The position numbers and the translations under genes are program-made. The notes below the pieces were generated by a model. The model was not told the origin of the DNA. It made no database searches and saw only the letters and a program-made list of their open reading frames with translations. A stretch of 64,000 nucleotides of DNA. Origin: Diprion similis (Eukaryota > Arthropoda > Insecta > Hymenoptera > Diprionidae). Location: the NCBI RefSeq assembly GCF_021155765.1, contig NC_060107.1:6558501-6622500 (forward strand), in the 5' to 3' direction. Positions 24,231-36,186 of the stretch are shown here, one piece after another. Within the stretch, counting starts at the first letter, position 1. Each line of letters opens with the position of its first letter.

Positions 24231-27200
24231 TCTACAACACCGGGCGTCCCGGTATCCTCCGTACCTACCTAAGTATCATCCCCACCTACCTCGGTTTGAA
24301 CCCCATTCCGCATCACAGACCTGTTTTATCTCGATCCCAAACTCCTGCGGCCTGCCATCGCCGCCACAGATTGCAGGTATACCGAAATGTACCACGGATA
24401 TGCTCGTACTTGATTAAACGTCTTACCGACGACAATTAACTCCAAGTAAAGACTTTATTCACCCACTCTGACTCTCCGACCGATTTTCCCCTCGTAATCA
24501 AGATCGAACAACTGCCTTCATCCGCGAGCTTGAAGTGAGTAAAGTTATCGTAACGAAACATTGGGGAAAATATCAGTATTTTCTTAGTTTTACGATGATT
24601 TTTAAGGAACTAAGACTTCGAAATATCAGTGTATTTTGTTTTTATTACTGTTTACTGAATTTCAAACAGTTCCAAAACGACGAATTAACGGTTTCTCCCT
24701 GGCATGAATCGTTACAATAATAACGTTTCTATCTTCAATATATGTGATTTTCATTCGTGTAAATCTGAATTCAAATTAAATTTATGGAAGTTGATTCCCA
24801 ACCTTCGGGGTATTGCTGCTGCTGTAAAAAAAAATAATTTGCGTCTTCAGAATAAATCTAGTCGATCCATGTTCATAGATTTTTATAATTGATTTAAAAA
24901 ATATTTGCGGCCCTATCAAACAGTTAGCTTTTGCAGCCTAACCAATGTTTACAGAGTTTTATAATTAATTGAAAAATATTTGTGTAGACGTAGGCATTAC
25001 TTTTTCTGGCCTTCCAGCTGCCCCATCATCAAAGTAGGCCCTCCTACGTGGATATTCTCCTTAGTTCACTGTAGTTGTAGCTTTGGCACGTAGCCTCTGC
25101 AATAAGTAAAGAGCGAGCGCACGCGCGCGCCACGCGTCGAACGGCCCTCGGCAACCACCCTCCCCCCCATACTATTCTCTGCGCCACAGGGTATAGTTAA
25201 GCCTCCACTCGTAGGCAACTTCACGCTGCAGCCAGGAGGACCATCTACCCGCACCGACCGGCATGCGAGTCAAAATCATCCCGTCCAGCGATGCGAGCCG
25301 AGGCATCGGGTAAATAATGATTCGACTAACCGGACCGCCGGCGCCCCTCGGCTACAGAGTTTGGGTAAAAATCTTTTCATCTGTCTGTGCGGCAGATGTT
25401 CGAACCCCGGCTGTTCCGTGAAAAACATACCCTGTAAGAAAACAATAACTTTCACGCTGTTGGAGGTGAGGTATTTTCACCGAAACAACAGATAGTTTGA
25501 ACGGTCTTCACAGATCTATAGCATTGCAGTTTTTAAGCGCAATTTTACAGCACCTGATAATGGCGATACCTATGGCGAAATCCTTTTGCTCGAAACGCGT
25601 TTGAACTGTAGGTTTAACCTTATTCATGCCTTTTAAATAAAGGAAGAATAGGAATGTTTGAAAAAAAATTATCGCGACAGCAAAAGGAAATCGCGGTTGC
25701 CGACCTACGTAAAAATGCATCATTTCATTTGTTATATACAGCCTAATCCCATTGCGGGTATGAGAAAAATTTGAGAAGAATGGAGAGTATCAGAAAAAGT
25801 AACAAAAATTGTAATTAATAAGATATGTTATCCTCTTCTAGGCAACAACACGCGAAAAATGACGGTGGCTTGCACCGTCTGGCAAAATACTTAAAAAATT
25901 TTGTCCGATCGAACATCAATAATAAATTTGAATATTGTACATTCTAATATTATATTGGTAATTTTTTAACAGGAAAGGATAATACTTATTAATCCGATTA
26001 TTTATGAGCGAGAACCTGAGCACAAAAAAACCTTCTGACTGTGTACCAACGCTGTAGCTCATCCGATTTTCTTAAATAAATTATCATGAAGTTACGTTAC
26101 GTGAACAAAACCTTTCCCTTTGGTAGTATACCAAAGGGGTACACGGTGACACTTTTGTTTTTCTGTGAGGCAAAAATTGGAATGTTCAGATTCTGGCTGC
26201 CGTCTGCCAGGTGCGCTATGAGGTAGCGTTCCTCAGAGGTCCTCAAGTGTGTACGAGTTCGATGTTGTCGACCTCAATTTTTTTTTTTTTTTCATTGATT
26301 CCAGTATATTACTCATTAATCGCAATCATGGAGTGCATAAAATTCGACTGTTTTTTGTTCACAATCAGAATCATTCGAAATAGATAGTGTCCGACCAAAA
26401 CACAATTTTCAGCCTAAACTGTAACCGATTATTCGGCTTCTCTTGTACTTTCGGCCGAAACCGTAATCGAAACGGAAACTTAAGTAGCTGAATTAAAATT
26501 CAGTTAAATTTTTATCATACCTTAAAATCTAGTCTTTTTCCTAGCTTTGTAATATATTATTCAATTATATTGAATGAAAGACAGTAATTTATTAGGAAAT
26601 TACTTTGAAACTGGCAGAAACCGAAACTTCGGTCAGTCTTTAGAAATAGCGGTTTTGAACTACGCTGCAGAGTTAAAAACCTCTAGTTTACCTCTCTGGT
26701 TGAAATTACTTATTTATGTACGTATATATAGATTCGGAAGGATGAATACAAAAAGAGAACGTTTAATAATTACGTGAGGTTTTTTTTAAATTTGGGCACC
26801 TGTTTTGATGAAGATTTGGTAAAATATGGCGGGACCCCCCTCCCCCTCACGTGAGATTTACTCTATAATGCTTAAACCATTAAAATTTCATATGCTCATG
26901 TATTTTGCTTCGTTTTATTAGACAGAATTAAAACGTCGACGTAAGATTTTCATTGATTCCCCCTCCCCTTAAATGTAATTTAGCGAGACCCCCCCCCCCC
27001 CAATTTGAGCAGGCGTGATTATTGTACTCCCTCAGAACCATATAGAAACGTGTATAAAATTGTACAAAATTTCAATACAAATGCTACGTTTCGATAGCGT
27101 TTTCTGCATGATTCTAGCCATATGTAGCTAGTGACCTACAAGAGATCGAAGGTTTGAAATCTTACTCTCGCGCGCCCGCAATAGTTCACAACGCACCTTA

Positions 27201-27709
27201 CCGCTGGAACCAAATTCAGGGAAGTTATGCGCCACCTAATGGATAATACGTGGTACTAATGTCAGAGAACTCTTTGTGGCTAGATGGCGAACTCGCGCAG
27301 GCGCCGAGAATCCACGACTAATCTCTACGTATAAAGTGCGTGTTGATGCGAGAAACTAGGGAGAAATTAGTGACTCTAGAGTAATCTGTATGGTTCGAGG
27401 CGTTAACCAAGGAACTGCGGATATGGACCACAATGGTGCAGGATGATCTAGCTGTCAAAAATACGTCCGCTGATACTTATTCATTTCGTATTGTGGTTAG
27501 ATCAGGGATTATTTACAGTTTTGTTTAACGAATAAAGCAGTAGTATTGCAATCATCGTGACGAATAACTGTAAATGCAGAACTCGAAGATGTTTAGTATT
27601 CATAAATTGTGAGTGTATGTGGTTTAAGGTGGGGTGTTTGACGGACAGATCATCGGGTTTCTCGGAAGAAACAAAGCAGAATAATTTCTCAGCCAATATT
27701 TAACTCACG
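24231..27709. other. Intergenic region, scabrous-like gene to tetraspanin
   Basis: About 3.5 kb shared by two divergent genes. It contains a CpG-rich patch at about 25090-25350, a T tract at about 26278-26292 and two poly-C tracts (26835-26849 and 26987-27001). A GC-richer block at about 27165-27330 is a candidate promoter or leader for the tetraspanin. No gene, tRNA or other RNA was recognised. Confidence 0.5.
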
Positions 27710-30060
27710 ATGAATAATCGTCGACGTACAAATAACTTCACGTACGTAAGTTCGTGCGTGAAATACATGATTTTCATGCTCAACTTCGTATTTTGGGTAC
27801 GTTGTTTGTTTTTTTTTTTTTATCTCGTATTTGTATTCAATAGTTCACCATTCTTGCGTAGATACAAGTAATTCTCATAACTTTGCAAAAGAATATTAAA
27901 TTTTTGTAATTTAGATTTAAAGTAAAAGTGTAACCCACCCTATATGAACAGAAAATCGATATTTTTTCAATATTGAATTCCGCACGAAACTGACTACCCC
28001 ATTATCTTGTCATTTTTACACAAATTTACACACCATCATACGCTTGGCAGTTATACTGAAAAATCTACAGAAGTGTTTCTAAAGTAAAGCAGAATTGTGC
28101 CAACAAGATTTTTTCTCATTTAAAAAATATCTTGCCCATTAGTCGCCCTTTTTTGTTCAACACTTAGCATTAAATAATCACCGCTAACGAGTGGTATAAC
28201 TTTTAATCTTATCCAGCTGTTTGGGGGCCTGCTGATAGGCGTTGGCCTTTACGCGTTTGTGGACAAATGGCAGGCAACTGGTTCTGTACGAGTGGAAAAT
28301 GTGTATGATGTCGTTTTGAATATCTCGCTGGTTATGGTGATCGCCGGTGGAGTTGTCTTTATTGTCAGCTTTGCAGGCTGTGTTGGAGCTCTTCGTGAAA
28401 ATACCTGCCTGCTTAAATTTGTTAGTATATCAAAATATTGCATTAAAAATATTTTACCTAATAGATTTTACCTTATATTGTGAAGTATGCATGCGCAATA
28501 TGCTTTTGCAAATGATTTCCGTTATTTTTCCGCACCTTGCTGTGTTCACGAAAATCCCAACTTTTATTTTGAAAAATTATATGTATATACGTAACCAGAG
28601 GAACCCCTGCTTATGATTTAATTAATATAAAAATTTCTATAACATGCGCGTACACATTTACAACCAGTTAAGAAAATGTAAGTCTTCTTGTAATATACAA
28701 GAACGTGTCCTGCTTTTAAAATTGATGACTAGTATTGGATATTTTTCCTCTTATTACTTTTAGCAAGAAATTAAGTTGAAAATGAAAATAATTTTATAAT
28801 TAATTTTCATCTAGTACTCGCTGTGTCTATTGGTCTTCTTTTTACTGGAGATGGGAGTTGCAATCGTAGGATTTGTATTCCCACACACCTTGCAGTCATT
28901 GTTAGAAGAATCATTCACTGATAAAATTATCCAAACTTACCGCGAAGACCCAGATCTGCAAAACTTCATAGATTTTGGACAGAAAGAGGTAAAACAAAAA
29001 ATTTTTTCCTATGCAAATTTTATTATAAATTATTATAAACTTAATCAAAGCTTTTCAGCACTCACTAATTTACAAATGTAATACAGCTGTTGCTTAAACG
29101 ACGATATCTCATCTTGGCACCTTCCCTTACAGTTTAAATGTTGCGGCCTGAGTGGTGAGGGCTATCGGGATTGGGCGAAGAATGAGTACTTCAACTGCTC
29201 TAGTCCAAGTGTTGAGAACTGTGGAGTGCCATTTTCATGTTGCATGAATGCCACCAACATTTCTGTAAGTCAGTTTTATTATTCTTAAGCTACCCAGAAA
29301 ACGTACAACAAACCACTCACTTACTGTCAGATTTCTTCGATTTCTACATGGTTCAAGCTAATAACATTAAAGTAATGAAACATTGAAAAAAATTGTTTAC
29401 TAAGTTTGCAAAATGTGCATGTGTTTTGCTTTGTTACAATTTATTGAATTTCAGACAACACTGATTGAACTACGTTCATAATAAATCCCTACTTTTTCAT
29501 GTGAAATTCATTAACGATAATTGAAGTTGACGGTTGAGGGGGCAGTAATAAAAGTTGCTAAACCCAAGCCCAGCTACATGTGTAGAAACACTGCTGTTGT
29601 TTACTACGTATGAAAAATTTGCACATTGTGCATAAGTGACAATTTTAGAACCAGAAATAAATCTGATTCGAGTTATTCCGCTTCAGCTCACTGTCCGATA
29701 AGATGTGACTCTCACCTAACAACTCGTACTTTACCTTCTCAAAGATCTCAAGATTTTCTTCATATCTTTTTGTGTATCAATAATTACAATTCAGTAACTA
29801 TTCAACAATGGTTTAAATTTCAGAGTGGATTGGTAAACATTATGTGTGGCTACAAGGCACAAAACTTGACACTTCCAGAAGCAAGCAAGAAAGTATGGAC
29901 TAATGGCTGTATAGAGAGAGTACGGAGTTGGGCAGAACGTAACTTGTACACTATAGCTGGTATAGCTTTGGGCATAGCGCTCAGTCAGTTATTTGTAATT
30001 TATCTGGCAAAAACTTTGGAAGGCCAGATCGAATTGCAAAAGTCCCGTTGGCACTCCTGA
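27710..30060 (+). CDS. TspanC8 tetraspanin, TSPAN33/TSPAN14-like, 5 exons
   Basis: Four-pass membrane protein. The TspanC8 subgroup escorts ADAM10 (Kuzbanian in flies) and so regulates shedding of Notch and other substrates. Exons 27710-27796, 28217-28420, 28815-28988, 29133-29264 and 29824-30060 all join at phase 0, giving 834 nt (277 aa). TM1 covers about residues 18-40, TM2 and TM3 flank the GCVGALREN turn, and TM4 is about 240-262 ([16 protein letters not shown]). The large extracellular loop holds exactly eight cysteines, including the CCG, SCC and C-G-Y motifs that define TspanC8. Sequons NCS, NAT, NIS and NLT predict glycosylation. [11 protein letters not shown] and [12 protein letters not shown] closely resemble vertebrate TSPAN33-type proteins. 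Which Drosophila paralogue (Tsp3A, Tsp26A, Tsp86D) it matches cannot be settled by eye. Confidence 0.92.
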
Positions 30061-32783
30061 GCCTGACCTCAGGCCACCTACCGCTACCAAATCACCTCTT
30101 CGAATGGCAGGCAGGTGGCCAGCTGTCAATCCAGAAGCCAAGAAGCCGAAGTCAGTGTAAATGCTCGAATGGCTCTACTCGTTATGTTTGCCATCTCACT
30201 TTATGTCCTTTGCATTCTTTCCCTCATCAGATTAGTCCTTTATTTCAGAAATTACTTTCATTTACATCTGGGCAAAAGCTAATTAAATTCATGTCATGAA
30301 TTGTATAAGTATTCATGGAACGTTGTCATTTACTTTTTGTTTTTAAACGAACCTGATTCATTTATCTTTTCTTTTTTTTTTCTTACTTAAATGGTAAATT
30401 GGTATGTATGTACCTAGATTATTGTTTTAATTTTTCTTTATTATTACAAAGTAAGTTATTTCATAAACTGAAAACCACTTTTAATAATCTAGTACTAGCG
30501 TTTTGGGTATAATATTTATCTTTGTTTGTTTATCTGTTATCTTTTTACAGTTTTCAGACTATGTCACATATGTCACAAAAACACTCTAATAATTAGATAT
30601 TACAAAACATGGTTATGGCTAAAACACATGCCTCAAGTATTCGAGGAGCGGGTACAAATTTGAGGAAAAACTAACTGGCTATATTTTCGGTTGTTGAATG
30701 ACAGAGGAATATTATAATATTTGATGGGAGAAAACTGTGTCCATTACATATAAATATTCTGTCTCGTTACATATTGAAATTGAAGTTATGAGGAAGTGGT
30801 TTTTCTCAAATACATATTATTTCATATTAATCTTCTGTGAATGTGAGATTCTTTCTATTTACAAAAACTCGTATCTACAAAGCTCGTACAAAATTTGAAT
30901 CTCTTTGTCTGAATAGCTTGCTAGCAAACGAAAGCATGCATAGTAGGGTTTGCTACAATTATAGCTGCCTGTTTTCCCAAAGCTACAAGGGCAACCAATA
31001 TCATCTATACTACCGAGTGAATGTTATTTCTCAACTGTATTTTGCAATTCCTTTTTTACCATTAATATGTTTTTCTATCAATCTTGAATAGGTATACTCG
31101 TATTCAAAGAATTGAATACTAATAATACTATTCATGAAGTTCATTCATGATATTTCAGTTTACCCAGATATTTTGTCTTATCCGTATGATGGTAAAATGT
31201 GTTGTAAAATCGTCTAATAAACACAGTAGAATCAGTATTTTTTATGGAAAAGGAACAACTTAACGGATTCAAATATAATGTTACGTTGTTATTTACTTCA
31301 TAAAGTAGCACATCTTTTCATCTCATGAAGCCTGAATATTCAAAATAGTGGTTCCTTGTCATAGTGTCCGACGAAATAGAGGACAAAGTATAACACGTAT
31401 CAGATCTATCTATGATAGTCCATACTCCGCAATAGTCGTTGGGTATTCTTCCTTCAAAACAATGATTTTTTTTCTAATCACAGTTTGTATAATCACTCAT
31501 CACCCAAACATGCTTAATAGTCGCCAGATTATTTTTCGACTGCACAAGTTATAACTTTGTGTTCATTTGGAACTATGGAACTACAACTATTTCTATGGAT
31601 TACTAAGTCCCGATGGGTAGACTATCGCGAAGCACCACTGTAGTCGAATCTTGGGATATGCCTGTGCATCAATTGTGGCATATTGTATTTTTTTTTCGAA
31701 TATCAATTCAACTCATTGGTAAACAATTACATTGTTCATCATTCTAGGTGTAGAACCCATGATTTATATGTAGATTTGTCTACACTACAAACATCACCCA
31801 TATATAATGATAATTATTTATTATGACGTTTAGTATTGAATTGACTTTGATTACCTGTCTGACAACGGAACGTATTATATATACTTTTAAACTGTATAAC
31901 TGTAAATCTTAAATGCAGTTTACATGCACAAATAATCGCTGCCGACAGTCCAAATGGCATAAAAAATTTTGTAATATGAATTAAACTTTCTTAAGCGTAC
32001 CTACTGTTAAATCGGCATCAAGGAAAGTCTAGTGCCAAAGCAGATTTATTAGCGAATTAAAAATTTCGAGCGTTTTGAGGTTTTAAGTTGTTTTTTTTTT
32101 CTACTAAGATCTGACAATAAGCATGAAAAATTTGATTTTGTATACTTACTAATTGTATTTAAAATTTTTTATAAATTAAAAAGGAAACTATCAATTGATA
32201 GATGTGTAGTTCATTATCTAGGTCTAAGTCCACATTAGTGTCATAGCTCTTTGTCACCTTCATAAATAAATTACAATAATTAAAAATACTGTCAATTATT
32301 ATTCAAATTCTATGACATACGGTATTGTCATACACTGAATATAAAAAATTGGCAAAATTGCTTTGTCACGTCTAGATAAGGATAATGTTGATTATATTAT
32401 CAAAAAGTCGCACTGATGTACTGCTTCAGAATTGCGTAGGTTTTATACATGATTGTAAGAAAAATAAGAAAGAAAGGGGGGAAAAAAATAACGCGATCAT
32501 ACATAAATATAACTTTGGACTTCGAATAACATATTTCATGCGCATAAACGCGATTCGTCTGACACTGAGTAAGACCTTGTAAATTTTTTACCTTCTCATA
32601 TGGTGAGCAATGAAAGTGTCTGCAGTTATAAATAAACATTTGCAGTATTAGTCATTTCATCGCGATAAAAATATGGTGTGAAAGAATGAGTACACATCAT
32701 CAGTTACTGGGTAATCCCGAGGTACCGAAATAAGCCTCAGTCAGCTTCGTGAGGACTACTTGAGACGTCGAAACCTCTCAGCC
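30061..32783. other. Tetraspanin 3' flank and upstream region of lectin copy 1
   Basis: Strongly AT-rich. The tetraspanin 3' UTR probably occupies the first part. The last 400 nt (from about 32380) are homologous to the region upstream of lectin copy 3 and contain the copy 1 promoter. No other gene was found. Confidence 0.55.
32627..32652 (+). promoter_or_regulatory. Core promoter of lectin copy 1 (TATA box and initiator)
   Basis: TATAAATA at 32627-32634 is followed by the initiator-like TTAGTCATTT about 20 nt on. The same pair, TATAAATA then TCAGTCATTT, sits upstream of lectin copy 3 at 38908-38936, so the arrangement is conserved between duplicates. Confidence 0.5.
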
Positions 32784-33106
32784 ATGACGATCATCCCTGG
32801 TGTGATTCAAATAGTGTTCTATGTCACATTGGCAATGGCACAAAATCCACCCAATTGTCCATCTACGGTAAACTGGTTTCATCAAGCTACATTCAGTAAG
32901 TGACCCATTCTGTACGTAGTTCTGCGCAAAAACACTCTAATACATTTTCATTTGACACAGATATAAAGAAATGGCATGAATTCTACGAATTTACTATTAC
33001 GATTTCGTAGAATCTCTGCCGTTTATTTATTTGTGCGTCAAATGAAAATGTGTTGGAATATTTTTGGTCAGAATTGCGTATAAGTAGTCGTCGTCGTCGT
33101 CATCGG

Positions 33107-33171
<65 letters not shown>

Positions 33172-35260
33172 CAATTTGAACCGAGTTTAAAAACGGGAAG
33201 TTCAAAGCCTAGCTCATGGTAATTCCAATCCTGCTTGTCATTGTTGTTGTCGGTATTATTTCCGTTCGAAACGAAATGGAAATCAGAAAGTTCAATGGCT
33301 GGTTCATGGTCAGTCGAAACTCGCAGTTTTTCATAACTCGTCAACGCATAAGTGTACTGATAAGAACAGAAGGTATTCATGTAAGGAATTGAACGTTCTA
33401 CAAAAAACGTCTGTTATTATTTTATGATAAATCTACTCTTTCAAAAATTATTTAAGCTCAAAAATCAACTAAGGACCTTGAATACCTTTTGAAAGGGTAG
33501 ATTTATCATAAAATAATAAAAGACGTTTTTTACGTTTTTGTGAAATTGTCGGCCTGTCTGTCAGGTTTTGTTTCTATCTGTCCCGACAAAATCCCGCGAT
33601 AATCTAGGTATGGACTCGATAAAAAAATGTGACTTTCACCGGACTTTACATTCAAATGATAAACACGAAACATTGCCTTATCGCTTTTTTAACGTAGGCT
33701 TATATCGAAGAAAATTCTGCATATTATTTCAAAAAGAAAAATTCTATAACGATCTGGGAATTACAGCAATTGAAAGATCTAAAATTTGCTTTTACCGTGC
33801 ATCGTTCAACTCTTAATTGTTTACTAATATTATATCTATATTATTTATTTCTCTTTGCAGCCAACAGATTTATGCTCCAGAATTCAAAATAGATGTACTA
33901 TGGTACATGTACCATAGGGTAGATTTCGCACTTATTATATACCTATGTGTAGTAGAATAATTTTTTTTTCGTTCATCGTTTTAAATAGTAATTTAAGTAC
34001 ATTTATTATAATTAATTGCAATTAGTATTGTATTTGTTTATAATTTAAACTCCCGCGATAATCGATGACATATTTGAAACTGTGAATACTGACAAATACA
34101 TTTCAGGCGAATAGGTGCAGGGTCGTCCTCAGGTTTTCCTTCTTAGTTATTTATAGATATTGTTACAATGTGTGAAATCGCCCTTTTTGAAAACATTTAC
34201 TTACATTAAAATGCTTTTATCTCCAAGCATTTAATTTCGCCTTTCATTGGTTTACTAACTAAGCTCACGAACCCACATTTTATTCAAAACGGGAGTCTGT
34301 TTCAATATATATGTAATTCCTACGTACAGATTGCAACTGGGATTCCAATTATTTGTGGGGGCCGCCCTACGTGCCGTGGAATCAATATTTACAAAGAAGA
34401 GACGATTACACGTAAGCCTTTATTCTTAACAATTAACAGACAGACTAACATAGGCAATATACCGGGTGTCCATGAGGAAAGTGCCCACAGCCAACAGTGG
34501 GCTCCTGGGGACATTTTCTGATAGTCACGATTGGTATTCGATGGCTGCTTAATCCACGCGCATAGGTGCGCGCTTACTTCATGGACACACGGTACATTTT
34601 CTGCACTACCTTTGTCACAATTTGCCTACTGTGTATGTTTTATGAGCACTAGTGCTTTAAAATCGATTTCTATGCACTACTACTCAGACAAACTACACAA
34701 TATTCTCATTTTTTATACGAGATAGCACAGAAAATAAGATTTGTGATACGTGCGAATATAAGGATTTCTTTACTCTAACAAGTGTAAAGTGGTGCATTCC
34801 ACGTGACAAAAGTTTATGAAATTTCTATTCCGTTTTCGGAATGTCTTACGGACGCAGGTACACGCCGGGTATCGGCGGTTACAAAGTTCACACGCGAGCT
34901 GTTCCGTGGAACGAGGGTCGTTTGATTTGCAACCAGGAAGGCGGATACTTGGCCATTCTCAACTCTAAAGCCGAGGCGAATGTAGTCGGCGAGTTGTTCA
35001 GAAATGCACCGCCAATCACTGGATCAACTAGTGAGCAGTTTGCCGCCATTGGATTTCACGACCGTTTTCGGCAAGGCCAATTTGTGACCATTCACAGTCA
35101 GACATTAGAGAAAGCTGGTTTCAGCGAGTGGGCAGATGGACAACCAGACAATTGGCATAATAACGAACATTGCGGATCCTTGTACAAAAGAACTGGCAAA
35201 CTCAACGATGTCAATTGCGATATCCCGTTGGGTTTTATATGCGAGATACCAGTCTTATAA
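32784..35260 (+). CDS. Secreted single-CRD C-type lectin, tandem copy 1, 3 exons
   Basis: Predicted hemolymph lectin of the insect LPS-binding-protein-like type. Exons 32784-32895, 34330-34411 and 34858-35260 join in phase (1/2) to 597 nt (198 aa). Exon 1 encodes a signal peptide (MTIIPGVIQIV to MAQ). Exon 2 encodes a short Cys/Pro linker (CNWDSNYLWGPPYVPW). Exon 3 encodes the carbohydrate-recognition domain. It has the four core cysteines (ICNQEG, HCGSL, NCD, FICE), a QPD motif that in C-type lectins favours galactose-type ligands, a following Glu, and LNDVNCD supplying the Asn-Asp of calcium site 2. Both introns are longer than in the other copies because foldback elements and a GTT microsatellite have been inserted. 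The linker diverges most from its paralogues. Confidence 0.87.
32913..33086. repeat. Foldback element in intron 1 of lectin copy 1
   Basis: An imperfect inverted repeat about 174 nt end to end. The left arm starts TACGTAGTTCTGCGCAAAAA and the right arm ends with its inverted counterpart. Inner arms share AATACATTTTCATTTGAC and GAATTCTACGAA. The other lectin copies lack it. Confidence 0.6.
33087..33171. repeat. Trinucleotide microsatellite (GTC then GTT)
   Basis: A short GTC run (about 33087-33100) followed by about 22 uninterrupted GTT units (33106-33171) in intron 1 of lectin copy 1. It directly abuts the foldback element ending at 33086. Confidence 0.95.
33402..33530. repeat. Inverted repeat with near-perfect arms, lectin copy 1 intron 1
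   Basis: Arms of about 45 nt at 33402-33446 and 33487-33530 share TTATTTTATGATAAATCTAC and its inverse, with only a few mismatches, around a spacer of about 40 nt. It is either a young MITE-like insertion or an inverted duplication. No coding content. Confidence 0.65.
34460..34594. mobile_element. Small MITE in intron 2 of lectin copy 1
   Basis: A 135-nt element with terminal inverted repeats: the left end is TACCGGGTGTCCATGAGGAA, and the right end reads TACCGTGTGTCCATGAAGTA when inverted (three mismatches). The ends begin and finish with TA, compatible with a TA target. The equivalent introns of copies 2-4 are about 138 nt against 446 nt here, which supports a copy-specific insertion. Confidence 0.65.
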
Positions 35261-35889
35261 CGAAGACATCAAGCAGGAGTAATCCATTTGTATTGGCAGA
35301 TGTTATGCCATTTATAAATAACATATTATAAGGGAACCGTGTTTTAGGAACGATATAAATATAATCGTTGACAAAAATTAATACTCGGACTTTGAAATTA
35401 ATTCAGTGCCTTTAAGGCGTGTACTTCGCTTTATTGGCTTCACCGACTTTTGTACCCAGTATGAACGAAGTGACCAGCGCTTACAAAACGAAGAATTAGG
35501 TCGCAAAATAGATACTCCAATTCTTTAGTCGTTCTTCGAGAATCCAAATTTGCGTAGAATAAGGAGCTAATATGTTACATAGAAGTTAACCACAGCAAGT
35601 ATATTATGCTAATATAAAAATGCATTGTCACTTTGAGTCCTATGCTGACATTTTTAAATAAAAGGTTTGCAATTATCCTCCCAATGTACATTTATGTTTA
35701 CACGTATTTAATCTTCGAAAATTATATATATTCACCTTTTAGAAGTATACGTACAATCAGCCCGAATATTAACGGATTTCAGAACCCCACATTGTTTTCG
35801 TTGTCCGCTTCACGTGAAGTGCCCCCTCCGTAAATAAATTATACGAGTAAAAAGATTGTCAATTTTTATTCAAACACAGTGATATGTAG
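35047..35889 (+). repeat. Duplicated block shared with lectin copy 2 (3' half of CRD plus 3' flank)
   Basis: This block is nearly identical to 37630-38474. Over the roughly 630 nt after the stop codon I counted about a dozen differences by eye. An AATAAA at 35657-35662 inside it may be the polyadenylation signal. Confidence 0.85.
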
Positions 35890-36186
35890 TAGTATAGTCG
35901 GTTATTTATCACGGTCTCAAAAGACCGACAAGGAAAACATTTCCAGTTATGAAGCAATCTTACGAAATTAGATTGAAGTCATTTCAGGTCAAAGGTGATT
36001 GATTAAGGTGGTTTTATAACTCGCTAATCAAAATGTTAACATGGCGCCACTGATATATATACTGAATGAAAATTGTAACCGATGAGTGACACACCCCGAG
36101 GCATCGACGAAGGTCCCAGTGAACTTCGTGAGGAATCCATAAGACGTCGAAACCAGTGAAAATTTCGGTACATCTTCAAATCAGCC
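35261..36186. other. Interval between lectin copies 1 and 2
   Basis: The first part is the copy 1 3' flank (duplicated after copy 2). From about 35893 to the copy 2 start codon it is homologous to 45434-45727, upstream of copy 4. A TATA-like GATATATATAC at about 36051-36061 is the candidate copy 2 core promoter. The 66-codon open frame at 35633-35833 is 3' flank and not a gene. Confidence 0.6.

Noticed and set aside
25375-25425. TTCGAACCCC motif resembling a tRNA T-arm
   Set aside because: No matching D-arm/A-box, no acceptor pairing and no cloverleaf could be drawn around it.
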